Shown: one piece after another, positions 23,669 to 32,332 of the stretch
How the letters are laid out: every line of letters starts with the position of its first letter
Position numbering within the stretch: the first letter of the stretch is position 1
Assembly (NCBI RefSeq): GCF_012034175.1
Contig: NZ_JAATEJ010000015.1
Location: 124,001-188,000, forward strand
DNA length: 64,000 nucleotides
Direction: 5' to 3'
From: Actinacidiphila epipremni
GTDB lineage: Bacteria > Actinomycetota > Actinomycetes > Streptomycetales > Streptomycetaceae
Translations under genes and position numbers: made by a program
The notes under the pieces: generated by a model
Told to the model about the DNA's origin: nothing
The model's input: the letters and a program-made list of their open reading frames with translations, nothing else
Databases searched by the model: none

Positions 23669-25669
23669 TCAGACCTCCAACTTGTTCGCGCGCCGGATCT
23701 CGTCCACGATCCGGCCGATGATCTCGGTGATACCGAAGTCCTTCGGGGTGAACACCGCCGCCACACCGGCCGCGCGCAGCGCCGCCCCGTCGGCGGCCGG
23801 GATGATGCCGCCGACCACGACCGGCACGTCGTCCACGCCCGCCCGGCGCATCCGCGCCAGCACGTCCGGGACCAGCGCCGTATGCGAACCGGACAGGATC
23901 GACAGGCCCACGCAGTGCACGTCCTCGGCGACCGCCGCGGACACGATCTGCTCGGGGGTGAGCCGGATGCCCTGGTAGACGACCTCGAAGCCGGCGTCCC
24001 TGGCCCGTACGGCTATCTGCTCGGCGCCGTTGGAGTGGCCGTCCAGGCCCGGCTTGCCGACCAGCAGCCGCAGCCGCCCGCCGCCCAGCTCCCGCGCGGT
24101 GTCGGCGACCTTGCGCCGGATCTCGGCCAGCGGCCCGCCGTCGTCCGCGGTGACCGCGACCGGCGCGCCGCCCACCCCGGTCGGGGCGCGGAACTCGCCG
24201 AAGACCTCGCGCAGCGCGCCGGCCCACTCGCCGGTCGTCACACCGGCCCGCGCGCACTCCAGCGTCGCCGCCATCAGGTTCTCGGTGCCTTCCGCCGCCG
24301 CCCGCAGGGACACCAGCGCGTCCTTGGCCCGCGGCTCGTCGCGCTCGCGCCGCCAGTCCTCCAGCGCGGCCACCACCCGGGCCTCGGTCCCCGGGTCCAC
24401 CGTGGTGATCGCGGTGTCCAGGTCGGCGGTCAGCGGGCTCGGCTCGGTCGCCCGGTGGATGTTGACCCCGACGACCTTCTCCTCGCCGGACTCGATCCGG
24501 GCCCGCCGCGCCGCGTGCGAGGCCACCAGCTCCGACTTCAGGTAGCCGGACTCCACCGCGGCCATCGCGCCGCCCATCTCCTCGATCCGCGCCATCTCGG
24601 CGGTCGCCTGCTCCACCAGCGCGCCGACCTTCGCCTCGACGACATGGCTGCCGTCGAAGATGTCGGGGTATTCCAGCAGGTCGCTCTCATGGGCGAGCAC
24701 CTGCTGGATGCGCAGGCTCCACTGCTGGTCCCAGGGCCGCGGCAGCCCCAGCGCCTCGTTCCACGCGGGCAGTTGCACCGCGCGGGCCCGGGCGTCCTTC
24801 GACAGCGTGACCGCCAGCATCTCCAGCACGATGCGCTGCACGTTGTTCTCCGGCTGCGCCTCGGTGAGCCCGAGCGAGTTGACCTGCACCCCGTAGCGGA
24901 AGCGCCGGTGCCGCGGGTCCTCGATGCCGTACCGCTCACGGGTGAGGGTGTCCCAGATGCGGCAGAAGGCGCGCATCTTGCACATCTCCTCGACGAAGCG
25001 CACCCCGGCGTTGACGAAGAACGAGATCCGCCCCACCACCTCGCCGCGCCGCTGCTCGGGCACCTGCCCCGAGGCGAACACCGCGTCCAGCACCGCGACC
25101 GCGGTGGACATCGCGTACGCGATCTCCTGCACCGGCGTCGCCCCGGCCTCCTGGAGGTGGTAGCTGCAGATGTTGATCGGGTTCCAGCGCGGCATGCGGT
25201 GCACGGTGTACGTGATCATGTCCGTGGTCAGCCGCAGCGACGGCACCGGCGGGAAGACATGCGTCCCGCGCGAGAGGTACTCCTTGACGATGTCGTTCTG
25301 CGTGGTGCCCTGGAGCGCGGCCACGTCCGCGCCTTGCTCCTCGGCGACGACCTGGTAGAGCGCCAGCAGCCACATGGCGGTGGCGTTGATCGTCATCGAG
25401 GTGTTCATGCGCTCCAGCGGGATGTCCCGGAACAGCCGGCGCATGTCGCCGAGATGCCCCACCGGCACCCCGACCCGGCCGACCTCGCCGCGCGCCAGCA
25501 CGTGGTCGGCGTCGTAGCCGGTCTGCGTCGGCAGGTCGAAGGCGACGGACAGGCCCGTCTGGCCCTTGTCGAGGTTGCGCCGGTAGAGCGCGTTGGACTC
25601 GTCAGCGGTCGAGTGGCCGGCGTACGTCCGCATCAGCCACGGGCGGTCGCGCTCCCGCTGCCCGCTCAC
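23669..25669 (-). CDS. ecm: Ethylmalonyl-CoA mutase, B12-dependent
   Basis: A 666-residue single-chain acyl-CoA mutase. The TIM barrel is recognised by TYAGHSTADESNALYRRN, FDLPTQTGYD and the GTTQNDIVKEYLSRGTHVFP segment. The C-terminal B12 domain has KPGLDGHSNGAEQI (DxHxxG, near residue 545) and SILSGSHTAL. It isomerises ethylmalonyl-CoA to methylsuccinyl-CoA, the step after Ccr. The GTG start overlaps the ccr stop (GTGA). Methylmalonyl-CoA mutase is the alternative, but the fusion of both domains, the length and linkage to ccr favour Ecm (MeaA type). Confidence 0.92.
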   Translation of the reverse strand: MSGQRERDRPWLMRTYAGHSTADESNALYRRNLDKGQTGLSVAFDLPTQTGYDADHVLARGEVGRVGVPVGHLGDMRRLFRDIPLERMNTSMTINATAMWLLALYQVVAEEQGADVAALQGTTQNDIVKEYLSRGTHVFPPVPSLRLTTDMITYTVHRMPRWNPINICSYHLQEAGATPVQEIAYAMSTAVAVLDAVFASGQVPEQRRGEVVGRISFFVNAGVRFVEEMCKMRAFCRIWDTLTRERYGIEDPRHRRFRYGVQVNSLGLTEAQPENNVQRIVLEMLAVTLSKDARARAVQLPAWNEALGLPRPWDQQWSLRIQQVLAHESDLLEYPDIFDGSHVVEAKVGALVEQATAEMARIEEMGGAMAAVESGYLKSELVASHAARRARIESGEEKVVGVNIHRATEPSPLTADLDTAITTVDPGTEARVVAALEDWRRERDEPRAKDALVSLRAAAEGTENLMAATLECARAGVTTGEWAGALREVFGEFRAPTGVGGAPVAVTADDGGPLAEIRRKVADTARELGGGRLRLLVGKPGLDGHSNGAEQIAVRARDAGFEVVYQGIRLTPEQIVSAAVAEDVHCVGLSILSGSHTALVPDVLARMRRAGVDDVPVVVGGIIPAADGAALRAAGVAAVFTPKDFGITEIIGRIVDEIRRANKLEV

Positions 25670-27081
25670 CGGGCGACCCCGGCGGCCTCGGTGGCCTGGG
25701 CGACCCCGGTACGCGCCGGGGGACGGGCGGCGGCTGCCGCGTCCGCCGCGTCGCGGAAGAGGTTGATCGAGGCGAGGTGCCGGGCCCGCATCTCCGGGTC
25801 GGTCACGCCCATGCCCTCCTCGGGGGCCAGCGCCAGGACGCCGACCTTGCCGTGGTGCAGGTTGCGGTGGACGTCGTAGGCGGCCTGGCCGGTCTGCGCC
25901 AGGGGGTAGGTGCGGGACAGCGTCGGGTGGATCCTGCCCTTGGCGATCAGCCGGTTGGCCTCCCACGCCTCGCGGTAGTTGGCGAAGTGCGAGCCGACGA
26001 TCCGCTTGAGCGACATCCACAGGTACCGGTTGTCGTACTCGTGCGTGTAGCCGCTGGTGGAGGCGCAGGTGACGATCGTGCCGCCCTTGCGCGTGACGTA
26101 GACCGACGCGCCGAAGGTCTCCCGGCCGGGGTGCTCGAAGACGATGTCCACGTCCTCGCCGCCGGTCAGCTCGCGGATGTCCTTGCCGAAGCGCTTCCAC
26201 TCCTTGGGGTCCTGCGTGTGCTCGTCGCGCCAGAAGCGGTAGCCCTGCGCGCTGCGGTCGAGGACCGCCTCGGCGCCCATCCGGTGGCACAGGTCCGCCT
26301 TCTCGGGGCTGGAGACCACGCAGACGGGGTTCGCGCCGCCGGCGAGCGCGAACTGGGTCGCGTAGGAGCCCAGTCCGCCGCTCGCGCCCCAGATCAGCAC
26401 GTTGTCGCCCTGCTTCATGCCGGCGCCGTTGCGCGAGACCAGCTGGCGGTAGGCGGTGGAGTTGACCAGGCCCGGGCAGGCCGCCTCCTCCCAACTCAGG
26501 TGCTCCGGCTTGGGCATGAGCTGGTTGGACTTGACCAGGGCGATCTCGGCGAGGCCGCCGAAATTGGTCTCGAAGCCCCAGATCCGCTGCTCGGGGTCGA
26601 GCATCGTGTCGTTGTGGCCGTCCGCGGACTCCAGCTCCACGCTGAGGCAGTGCGCCACGACCCGGTCGCCGGGCTGCCACTTGTTGACGCCGGGCCCGGT
26701 GCGCAGCACCACGCCCGCGAGGTCGGAGCCGATGACGTGGTAGGGCAGGTCGTGCCGCCTGGCGAGCGGGGAGGTGCGGCCGTAGCGCTCCAGGAAGGCG
26801 AAGGTGGAGACCGGCTCGAAGATCGACGTCCAGACCGAGTTGTAGTTGACGGAGCTGGCCATCACCGCCACCAGCGCCTCACCGGGGCCGATCTCCGGCA
26901 GCGGCACGTCGTCGACGTGCAGCGAGGCGCGCGGGTCCTTGTCGCGGGTGGCGAGACCGGTGAACATCTCCGCCTCGTCCTTGTGCACGGTGACCGCGCG
27001 GTACGACTCCGGCAGCCGGGTGGCCGCGATGTCGGCCGGGGTGCTGTCGGGTGCGAGGACGGCGTCCAGGATTTCCTTCAT
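25666..27081 (-). CDS. ccr: Crotonyl-CoA carboxylase/reductase
   Basis: A 471-residue NADPH enzyme of the medium-chain dehydrogenase family that reductively carboxylates crotonyl-CoA to ethylmalonyl-CoA. Marks are SSVNYNSVWTSIFEPVSTF (with the CO2-site asparagine), FETNFGGLAEIALVKSNQLM, and the cofactor loop IWGASGGLGSYATQFALAGG. The ATG at 27081 follows GGAGG. The last 30 residues form a nonconserved Ala/Arg tail. It leads an operon of four genes with zero to two bases between them. Ethylmalonyl-CoA also serves as a polyketide extender, so the enzyme may feed secondary metabolism. Confidence 0.95.
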   Translation of the reverse strand: MKEILDAVLAPDSTPADIAATRLPESYRAVTVHKDEAEMFTGLATRDKDPRASLHVDDVPLPEIGPGEALVAVMASSVNYNSVWTSIFEPVSTFAFLERYGRTSPLARRHDLPYHVIGSDLAGVVLRTGPGVNKWQPGDRVVAHCLSVELESADGHNDTMLDPEQRIWGFETNFGGLAEIALVKSNQLMPKPEHLSWEEAACPGLVNSTAYRQLVSRNGAGMKQGDNVLIWGASGGLGSYATQFALAGGANPVCVVSSPEKADLCHRMGAEAVLDRSAQGYRFWRDEHTQDPKEWKRFGKDIRELTGGEDVDIVFEHPGRETFGASVYVTRKGGTIVTCASTSGYTHEYDNRYLWMSLKRIVGSHFANYREAWEANRLIAKGRIHPTLSRTYPLAQTGQAAYDVHRNLHHGKVGVLALAPEEGMGVTDPEMRARHLASINLFRDAADAAAAARPPARTGVAQATEAAGVAR

Positions 27082-27480
27082 GTGACTCGCCTCCGGCGAA
27101 GCGTTTCCGCGGTCGCCGCAGGGGCCGCGCGGGGCGGCTGCGGCGACACCTCGCGGGAACGCGGGGGTCGGGTGGGGTGAGGGTGCGCCCGTCGGTCCGG
27201 CGGGAACTGACGGTGGAGCGAAGGAACCGCGCGGTGGCGCGGAAGGGCCTGTGACGCAGGCGTCCGGGCCTCGGGGACAGCCGGCCTGCGGGGGATCACC
27301 GCGGGCCGTCCGCCCGGACTGGGGATACCGTATGGCACGCTGTGCCAGCCGTAAAGACACTGCGTGCCATTTTTTCTTGTCAGTGACGCCAGTGTCACCC
27401 CGGGCAGGGCAGCGGGCAACCGCGGCCGTACGGGTGAACGCGGGCGGGCTGCGGCGCGCGGCCGGGGCTCCGGGGGCGGC
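27082..27480. other. 399-bp regulatory region upstream of ccr
   Basis: No gene. Besides the promoter/operator listed next, it contains a GTGCCA half site at 27364-27369, GTGAC-GCCAGT-GTCAC (27383-27398), and a long-range GACACTG (27355-27361) / CAGTGTC (27390-27396) pair around a T-rich stretch. The leader from the predicted -10 to the ATG is about 240 bp, with no folded riboswitch that I can recognise. Confidence 0.6.
27327..27355 (-). promoter_or_regulatory. Predicted ccr promoter with a palindrome filling the spacer
   Basis: Reading leftward: TTTACG (-35, complement of 27350-27355), 17 bp, TACGGT (-10, complement of 27327-27332). The spacer contains the perfect 15-bp inverted repeat TGGCAC-GCT-GTGCCA (27333-27347). 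A repressor on this site would block RNA polymerase directly. The TetR gene next door is the obvious candidate. Confidence 0.6.
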
Positions 27481-28275
27481 TCAGGCCCTGCGGAGCGCTT
27501 CCTCGATGCTGCGCAGGATCTGCGCCGGCGAGGCGTCGGTACGCGCCACCGCGACCACCACCTCGCCCTGCCGGGACACCGTGGTCGTCGGTGCCGGAGC
27601 GGGGCCGCGGGACGGTATCCGGCCCGCCCCGATGGCCGTGCCGAAGGTCGCCTTGATGACGTCGAAGGCGTGGTCGAGCTGCGCCTCCACATCGCCCTTG
27701 CCGTCCGCCCGCAGCCAGCGCCGCAGCACATGGTTGTGCGCGGCCACCACCGCCGAGGCGGCGACCTCGGCCAGCAGCGGGTCGTCGTCGCCGTAGCCCT
27801 TGGCGCCCTCGTCGAAGTGGCCCAGCAGATAGCGGGTGAACAGGCGCTCGTAGCGTGCCACCGAGGCGATCTCGCGCTCGCGCAGCGTCGGCACCTCGCG
27901 CGTCAGCCGGTAGCGCTCCACCGACACCTCGGGCATGTACGCGTACATCCGGAGCACCTCGGTGATGCCCCGGCACACCGTGTCCAGCGGGTGCTCGTGC
28001 GGGTCCGCGGAGTCCAGCACCGCCTGCACCCGCACCAGCGTGTCGTCGTGGTCGGGGAAGATCGCCTCTTCCTTGGAGCGGAAGTGCCGGAAGAACGTCC
28101 GCCGCGCCACACCCGCCGTCGCGGCGATCTCGTCGACCGTCGTGGCCTCGTAGCCCTGCGTCGCGAACAGGTGCATCGCCGCCGCCGCGAGGTCCTGCCT
28201 GACCCGCTGCCGCTGGGCGGCTGCGCGCGGGACGTTCGCGGGCTCGGGGACACCGGACTTCGCGGGCTGGGACAT
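27481..28275 (-). CDS. TetR-family regulator upstream of ccr
   Basis: A 264-residue regulator. The DNA-binding domain is near residues 30-75: TTVDEIAATAGVARRTFFRH followed by FRSKEEAIF. The ligand domain is all-helical, and the Ala/Thr-rich tail is longer than usual. The ATG at 28275 (MSQPAKSG) is chosen over an upstream in-frame ATG because it begins the conserved segment. It is encoded between the 3-hydroxyacyl-CoA dehydrogenase gene and ccr, all leftward. Acyl-CoA esters of the pathway are likely effectors; control of ccr is inferred from position and from the palindrome in the ccr promoter. Confidence 0.9.
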   Translation of the reverse strand: MSQPAKSGVPEPANVPRAAAQRQRVRQDLAAAAMHLFATQGYEATTVDEIAATAGVARRTFFRHFRSKEEAIFPDHDDTLVRVQAVLDSADPHEHPLDTVCRGITEVLRMYAYMPEVSVERYRLTREVPTLREREIASVARYERLFTRYLLGHFDEGAKGYGDDDPLLAEVAASAVVAAHNHVLRRWLRADGKGDVEAQLDHAFDVIKATFGTAIGAGRIPSRGPAPAPTTTVSRQGEVVVAVARTDASPAQILRSIEEALRRA

Positions 28276-28290
28276 GTGGGGAACGTAACA

Positions 28291-28340
28291 CGGCGGGCCG
28301 TCGCGCCCGGCATCCGGGGGAGAACCGCCCCGGCCCGCCG
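28291..28340 (-). terminator. Inverted repeat between the HCDH and tetR genes
   Basis: CGGCGGGCCG (28291-28300) and CGGCCCGCCG (28331-28340) are perfect 10-bp arms with a 30-nt loop. It begins 6 bp past the dehydrogenase stop and ends 15 bp before the TetR start, so it could terminate the first gene or bind a regulator. Confidence 0.35.
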
Positions 28341-28345
28341 CCTGT

Positions 28346-30217
28346 TCAGGCCCCGGCATACTCGCGGAAGCCCCGGCCGGTCTTGCGGCCCAGGCACCCC
28401 GCGGACACCAGGTGCTCCAGCAGCGGCGCGGGCGCCAGGCCCGGGTCGCGGAACTCCTCGTGCAGCACCTGCTCGATCGCCAGCGACACGTCCAGGCCCA
28501 CCACGTCCAGCAGTTCGAAGGGCCCCATCGGATAGCCGCCGCCGAGCTTCATCGCCGCGTCGATCGCGTCCACGCTCGCGTAGTGGTCCTGCACCATCTT
28601 CACCGCGTTGTTCAGGTACGGGAAGAGCAGCGCGTTGACGATGAAGCCGGCGCGGTCCCCGCAGTCCACCGGGTGCTTGCGCACCTGCCCGCACACCTCG
28701 TGCACGGTCGCCACCACGTCGTCGGCGGTGAGCACGGTGTGCACGACCTCCACGAGCTTCATCGCCGGCGCCGGGTTGAAGAAGTGCATCCCCACCACGT
28801 CCTGCGGGCGGCCGGTGGCCCGGGCGATCGCCACCACCGGCAGCGAGGACGTCGTCGTGGCCAGCACCGCGCCGGGCCGGCACACCTTGTCCAGCACCCG
28901 GAAGAGCTCCTGCTTGACGAACAGGTCCTCCGCCACCGCCTCCACGACCAGGTCGGCCGCCGCCAGCTCGTCATAGGAGGCGGCGGGCGCCAGCAGCGCC
29001 ACCGCCGCGTCCCGCTGCCCCTCGTCCAGCCGCCCCTTGACCACCGAGCGGTCCAGTGACGCCACGACCCTGGCCACCGCCCGCTCGGCCTTCTCCGGGC
29101 TGCGCGCGGCCAGCCGGACCGGGTAGCCGGCCTTGGCGAAGACCTCCGCGATGCCCGCCGCCATCGTGCCCGAGCCCGCGACGCCGACCGTGGTGACGGT
29201 ACGGCCCGCGGGGCGCCCGCCGCCCTCCTCGCGCGGGGCCGGCGCGTCCGGGACGACCACCGGGCTGCCGGGCGCCTCGTAACGGTAGAAGCCGCGGCCG
29301 GACTTGCGGCCCAGCAGGCCGGCGGCGGTGAGCTGGCGCAGCACCGGCGCGGGGGAGTGCAGCCGGTCCCTGGTGGCCTCGTACATCGCGTCGAGCACGG
29401 TCGTGGCGGTGTCCACGCCGATGAGGTCGAGCAGCGCCAGCGGGCCCATGGGCAGGCCGCAGCCGAGCCGCATCGCCGCGTCGATGTCCTCCCGGGTCGC
29501 GTACCGCGACTCGTACATGGCGGCGGCCTGGTTGAGGTAGCCGAACAGCAGCCCGTCGGCGATGAACCCGGGCCGGTCGCCGACCGGCACCGGCTCCTTG
29601 CCGAGGCTGCGCACCAGCGCGGTGACCGCCGCGGTGGCCTGCGGCGAGGTCAGCACGGTGGACACCACCTCGACAAGCTTCATCGCCGGCGCGGGCGCGA
29701 AGAAGTGCAGGCCCAGCACCCGGTCGGGCCGGGCGGTCTCGGCCGCGAGCCGGGTCACCGACAGCGCGTTGGTGCCGGTCGCCAGGATCGCCTCGGGCCG
29801 CACCAGCCGGTCCAGCGCGGTGATGACGTCCCGCTTGACGGCGTAGCGCTCGTCCACGACCTCGATCACCAGGTCCGCCGCCGCGGCGGCCCGCAGGTCG
29901 GGGAAGGTGCGGAAGCGGGCGAGCGCGTCGGCCCGCTCCTCGGGGGTGCAGCGCCCGCGCTGCACCGCGCGGGCGGTGGAGCGGTCCAGGGCGGTGACGG
30001 CCCGGCGGGCGGCGGTGGCGTCCACGTCCACGCCGATCACCTCGTGGCCGGCCCGCGCCATGACCTCGGCGATGCCGGTGCCCATGGTGCCCAGGCCGAT
30101 CACGGCGACGACGGAGGGGACGGGCGGGGGCGCGGCGGCCGGGCCGGCGGCCGGGGCGGGTGCGGGTGCGGATGCGGATCCGGGGGATGCTGCGGGGATG
30201 GCGGTGTGACGGGACAT
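28346..30217 (-). CDS. Tandem double-domain 3-hydroxyacyl-CoA (hydroxybutyryl-CoA) dehydrogenase
   Basis: A 623-residue fusion of two complete 3-HCDH units. Unit 1 begins VVAVIGLGTMGTGIAEVMA near residue 35; unit 2 begins TVGVAGSGTMAAGIAEVFA near residue 350. Both have the substrate domain ending in LGRKSGRGFYRY and LGRKTGRGFREY. The NAD-domain motif is HFFNPAPAMKLVEVV in unit 2 but HFFAPAPAMKLVEVV in unit 1, losing the conserved asparagine. A Pro/Ala-rich N-terminus precedes. The likely role is (S)-3-hydroxybutyryl-CoA formation from acetoacetyl-CoA, feeding crotonyl-CoA to Ccr. The ATG at 30217 has GGAG upstream. Confidence 0.9.
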   Translation of the reverse strand: MSRHTAIPAASPGSASAPAPAPAAGPAAAPPPVPSVVAVIGLGTMGTGIAEVMARAGHEVIGVDVDATAARRAVTALDRSTARAVQRGRCTPEERADALARFRTFPDLRAAAAADLVIEVVDERYAVKRDVITALDRLVRPEAILATGTNALSVTRLAAETARPDRVLGLHFFAPAPAMKLVEVVSTVLTSPQATAAVTALVRSLGKEPVPVGDRPGFIADGLLFGYLNQAAAMYESRYATREDIDAAMRLGCGLPMGPLALLDLIGVDTATTVLDAMYEATRDRLHSPAPVLRQLTAAGLLGRKSGRGFYRYEAPGSPVVVPDAPAPREEGGGRPAGRTVTTVGVAGSGTMAAGIAEVFAKAGYPVRLAARSPEKAERAVARVVASLDRSVVKGRLDEGQRDAAVALLAPAASYDELAAADLVVEAVAEDLFVKQELFRVLDKVCRPGAVLATTTSSLPVVAIARATGRPQDVVGMHFFNPAPAMKLVEVVHTVLTADDVVATVHEVCGQVRKHPVDCGDRAGFIVNALLFPYLNNAVKMVQDHYASVDAIDAAMKLGGGYPMGPFELLDVVGLDVSLAIEQVLHEEFRDPGLAPAPLLEHLVSAGCLGRKTGRGFREYAGA

Positions 30218-30566
30218 CGCGTGACTCCAGACGCTGGTGGCCTTGCGCGGGTGGCTGCCCGGGCGCGACGGGTGCGCGCACGGCGAAGGAGGGTGGGGTG
30301 GAGTCGCGGGCCTGGCGCGAAGGTGGGCGCGCCCGCGTGACAACCTGGCCGGCCCTGTCCCGGGGCCGGACCGGTGTGCATGCCGGACCGACAGGTGGTG
30401 CGCATGCGCGGCGGCTGCGTCACCAGGCCGCCGTGCACGGTGCTTTCGAGGGTAACCGGCGAGTAACTTCGGCGCCAGCCCTGCGCGCATGTGATCTGGG
30501 CCGCCCACAGATGAGCGGGCCGCGCGGGTGATCCCGCCACGAGGTGAGGGTGGTCGCGGTGAGCGG
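30218..30566. other. Intergenic region upstream of the double dehydrogenase
   Basis: No gene in about 350 bp. A GGTAACC-GGCGA-GTAAC element at 30451-30466 (a repeated GTAAC) is the only regulatory-looking feature and lies about 235 bp before the start codon. No clear -35/-10 pair was found. Short Arg-rich frames here are not convincing. Confidence 0.5.
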
Positions 30567-30605
30567 TCCGCCGGCCGTACGCCCCCGTGGCGTGCGGCCG
30601 GCGGA
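30567..30605 (-). terminator. Strong intrinsic terminator of the radical SAM gene
   Basis: A 17-bp stem with one G-U pair (TCCGCCGGCCGTACGCC against GGCGTGCGGCCGGCGGA) and a 5-nt loop, starting 27 bp past the stop. A second, shorter hairpin GACGGCCC-GCCG-GGGCCGTC (30614-30633) overlaps the stop codon. Confidence 0.75.
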
Positions 30606-30631
30606 GTCCCGTGGACGGCCCGCCGGGGCCG

Positions 30632-31756
30632 TCAGAGCAGGGTCAGCTGGGTGTCCCCGGACGCGTCGCCGGGCGTGTCCCCCGGTGCGTGCCCGGGCTC
30701 GCCCGGCCGTCGCGGACCCTGCTTGCGTATCCGCTCCTGCCCCCGTTCACGCTCCCCATCCTGATCCGGTTCCGCCGCCCGCCGACGCTCCACCGAACGG
30801 CGGAACCCGCTCGCGCGGGCCGGGCCGCAGCCGAACTCCGCGGCGAACTCGTGCACCTGGCGGGTGATCCGGCGCTGATACCACGTCGGGGCGTACGAGC
30901 CGTCGGCGTACAGCGCCTCGTAGCGCCGTACGAGATGCGGGTGGTGGCGGGCCAGCCACGCCATGTACCACTCCCGGGCGCCGGGCCGCAGATGCAGCAC
31001 CAGCGGGGTGATCGAGCCGGCGCCGGCCGCGGCGATCGCCCGTACCGTCGCGCGCAGCTGCTCGGGCGAATCGCTCAGGAAGGGCAGCACCGGCGCCATC
31101 AGCACCGACGCCGCTATGCCGTTCTCCGCGAAGGTGCGGCAGACCGCGAGGCGCGTCTGGGGGGAAGGCGTGCCCGGTTCCACGCTGCGCCACAGCTCGC
31201 CGTCCAGGAAGCCGACCGACAGCGCGATGGACACCTCCGCGACGCGCGCGGCCTGCCGCACCAGCTCCAGATCGCGCAGGATCAGCGAGCCCTTGGTGAG
31301 GATCGAGAACGGGTTCGCGCGGTCCCGCAGCGCCGCCAGGATCCCCGGCATCAGCCGGTAGCGGCCCTCCGCGCGCTGGTAGCAGTCCACGTTGGTGCCC
31401 ATCGCGATGTGCTCGCCCTGCCAGCGCGGCGCGGCGAGCTCGCGGCGCAGCAGCTCCGGCGCGTTGGTCTTCACCACGATCTGGGTGTCGAAGCCGATCC
31501 CGGTGTCCAGGTCCAGATAGCCGTGCGACTTGCGCGCGAAGCAGTAGACGCACGCGTGGGAGCACCCGCGGTAGGGGTTGACCGTCCACTCGAAGGGCAT
31601 CCGGGACGCGCCCGGCACCCGGTTCAGGATCGAGCGGGCCCGCACCTCGTGGAAGGTGATGCCGCGGAATTCGGGCGTGTCGAAACGCCGGGTCACGGCG
31701 TCGGTGCCGAAGAGCGCGCCCGTGGCGTCCTCCCGGCCCAGCTGCTCCCAGCGCAT
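30632..31756 (-). CDS. Rv2578c-family radical SAM protein
   Basis: A 374-residue radical SAM protein of the Rv2578c/SplB-like group. The cluster motif is CSHACVYCFAR (CxxxCxxC) near residue 64, after FEWTVNPYRG. The barrel continues with MGTNVDCYQRAEGRYRLMP and SILTKGSLILRDLE. The tail is Arg/Glu/Gly-rich and disordered. Reaction is unknown; relatives resemble spore photoproduct lyase, a DNA repair enzyme. The ATG at 31756 follows GAGGAGG. A near-consensus LexA box 45 bp upstream suggests DNA damage induction. Confidence 0.88.
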   Translation of the reverse strand: MRWEQLGREDATGALFGTDAVTRRFDTPEFRGITFHEVRARSILNRVPGASRMPFEWTVNPYRGCSHACVYCFARKSHGYLDLDTGIGFDTQIVVKTNAPELLRRELAAPRWQGEHIAMGTNVDCYQRAEGRYRLMPGILAALRDRANPFSILTKGSLILRDLELVRQAARVAEVSIALSVGFLDGELWRSVEPGTPSPQTRLAVCRTFAENGIAASVLMAPVLPFLSDSPEQLRATVRAIAAAGAGSITPLVLHLRPGAREWYMAWLARHHPHLVRRYEALYADGSYAPTWYQRRITRQVHEFAAEFGCGPARASGFRRSVERRRAAEPDQDGERERGQERIRKQGPRRPGEPGHAPGDTPGDASGDTQLTLL

Positions 31757-31800
31757 CGCGCCCTCCTCGGGGTCGTCCGGCGTACCGTTCCCGTCCACAA

Positions 31801-31816
31801 TAGAACACAGATTCGA
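31801..31816 (-). promoter_or_regulatory. LexA (SOS) box upstream of the radical SAM gene
   Basis: Leftward it reads TCGAAT-CTGT-GTTCTA, matching the actinobacterial TCGAAC-N4-GTTCGA consensus at 10 of 12 positions. It is 45 bp before the radical SAM ATG and 67 bp before the divergent SRPBCC ATG, so it might serve either. Confidence 0.5.
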
Positions 31817-31882
31817 TAAGCGGGTGTGGTTGGCTTGTGCGTCGCGTGAAGAACGCGCACGGACACGGACCGAGGAGAATTC

Positions 31883-32332
31883 ATGGCGCAGGTCGAGGCC
31901 ACCACGGAGCGGATCGTCGCCGCGGAGCCGGAGCGGGTCTACGCCGCACTCGCCGACTACACGGGCACCCGCGGCCGGGTGCTCCCCGGGCAGTTCAGCG
32001 AGTACGAGGTACGCGAGGGCGGCGCGGGCGCCGGCACCGTGGTGCACTGGCGGCTCCAGGCCACCAGCAAGCGGGTGCGCGACTGCCTGCTCGACGTCAC
32101 CGCCCCCGGCGAGCGGCAGCTGCTGGAGAGCGACCGCAACTCCAGCATGACCACGACCTGGACCGTCACCGACGCGGGCGCCGGCCGCAGCAAGGTCGTC
32201 GCCGCCACCCGCTGGCAGGGCGCGACCGGCGTCGGCGGCTTCTTCGAGCGCACCTTCGCCCCCAAGGGCCTCGGCCGCATCTACGACGAGCTGCTCGCGA
32301 AGTTCGCCGCGGAGGTCGAGAGCGGGCAGTAG
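31883..32332 (+). CDS. SRPBCC (polyketide cyclase/START-like) protein
   Basis: A 149-residue helix-grip protein. The pattern is an N-terminal strand (EATTERIVAAEPERVYAALA), antiparallel strands such as GAGTVVHWRLQATSKR and SMTTTWTVTDAG, and a long C-terminal helix (KGLGRIYDELLAKFAAEVE). Such proteins bind hydrophobic ligands in a cavity; no catalytic residue is evident. GAGGAG lies 7 bp before the ATG. It diverges from the radical SAM gene and shares its promoter region. No biosynthetic neighbours indicate a ligand. Confidence 0.8.
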   Translation: MAQVEATTERIVAAEPERVYAALADYTGTRGRVLPGQFSEYEVREGGAGAGTVVHWRLQATSKRVRDCLLDVTAPGERQLLESDRNSSMTTTWTVTDAGAGRSKVVAATRWQGATGVGGFFERTFAPKGLGRIYDELLAKFAAEVESGQ

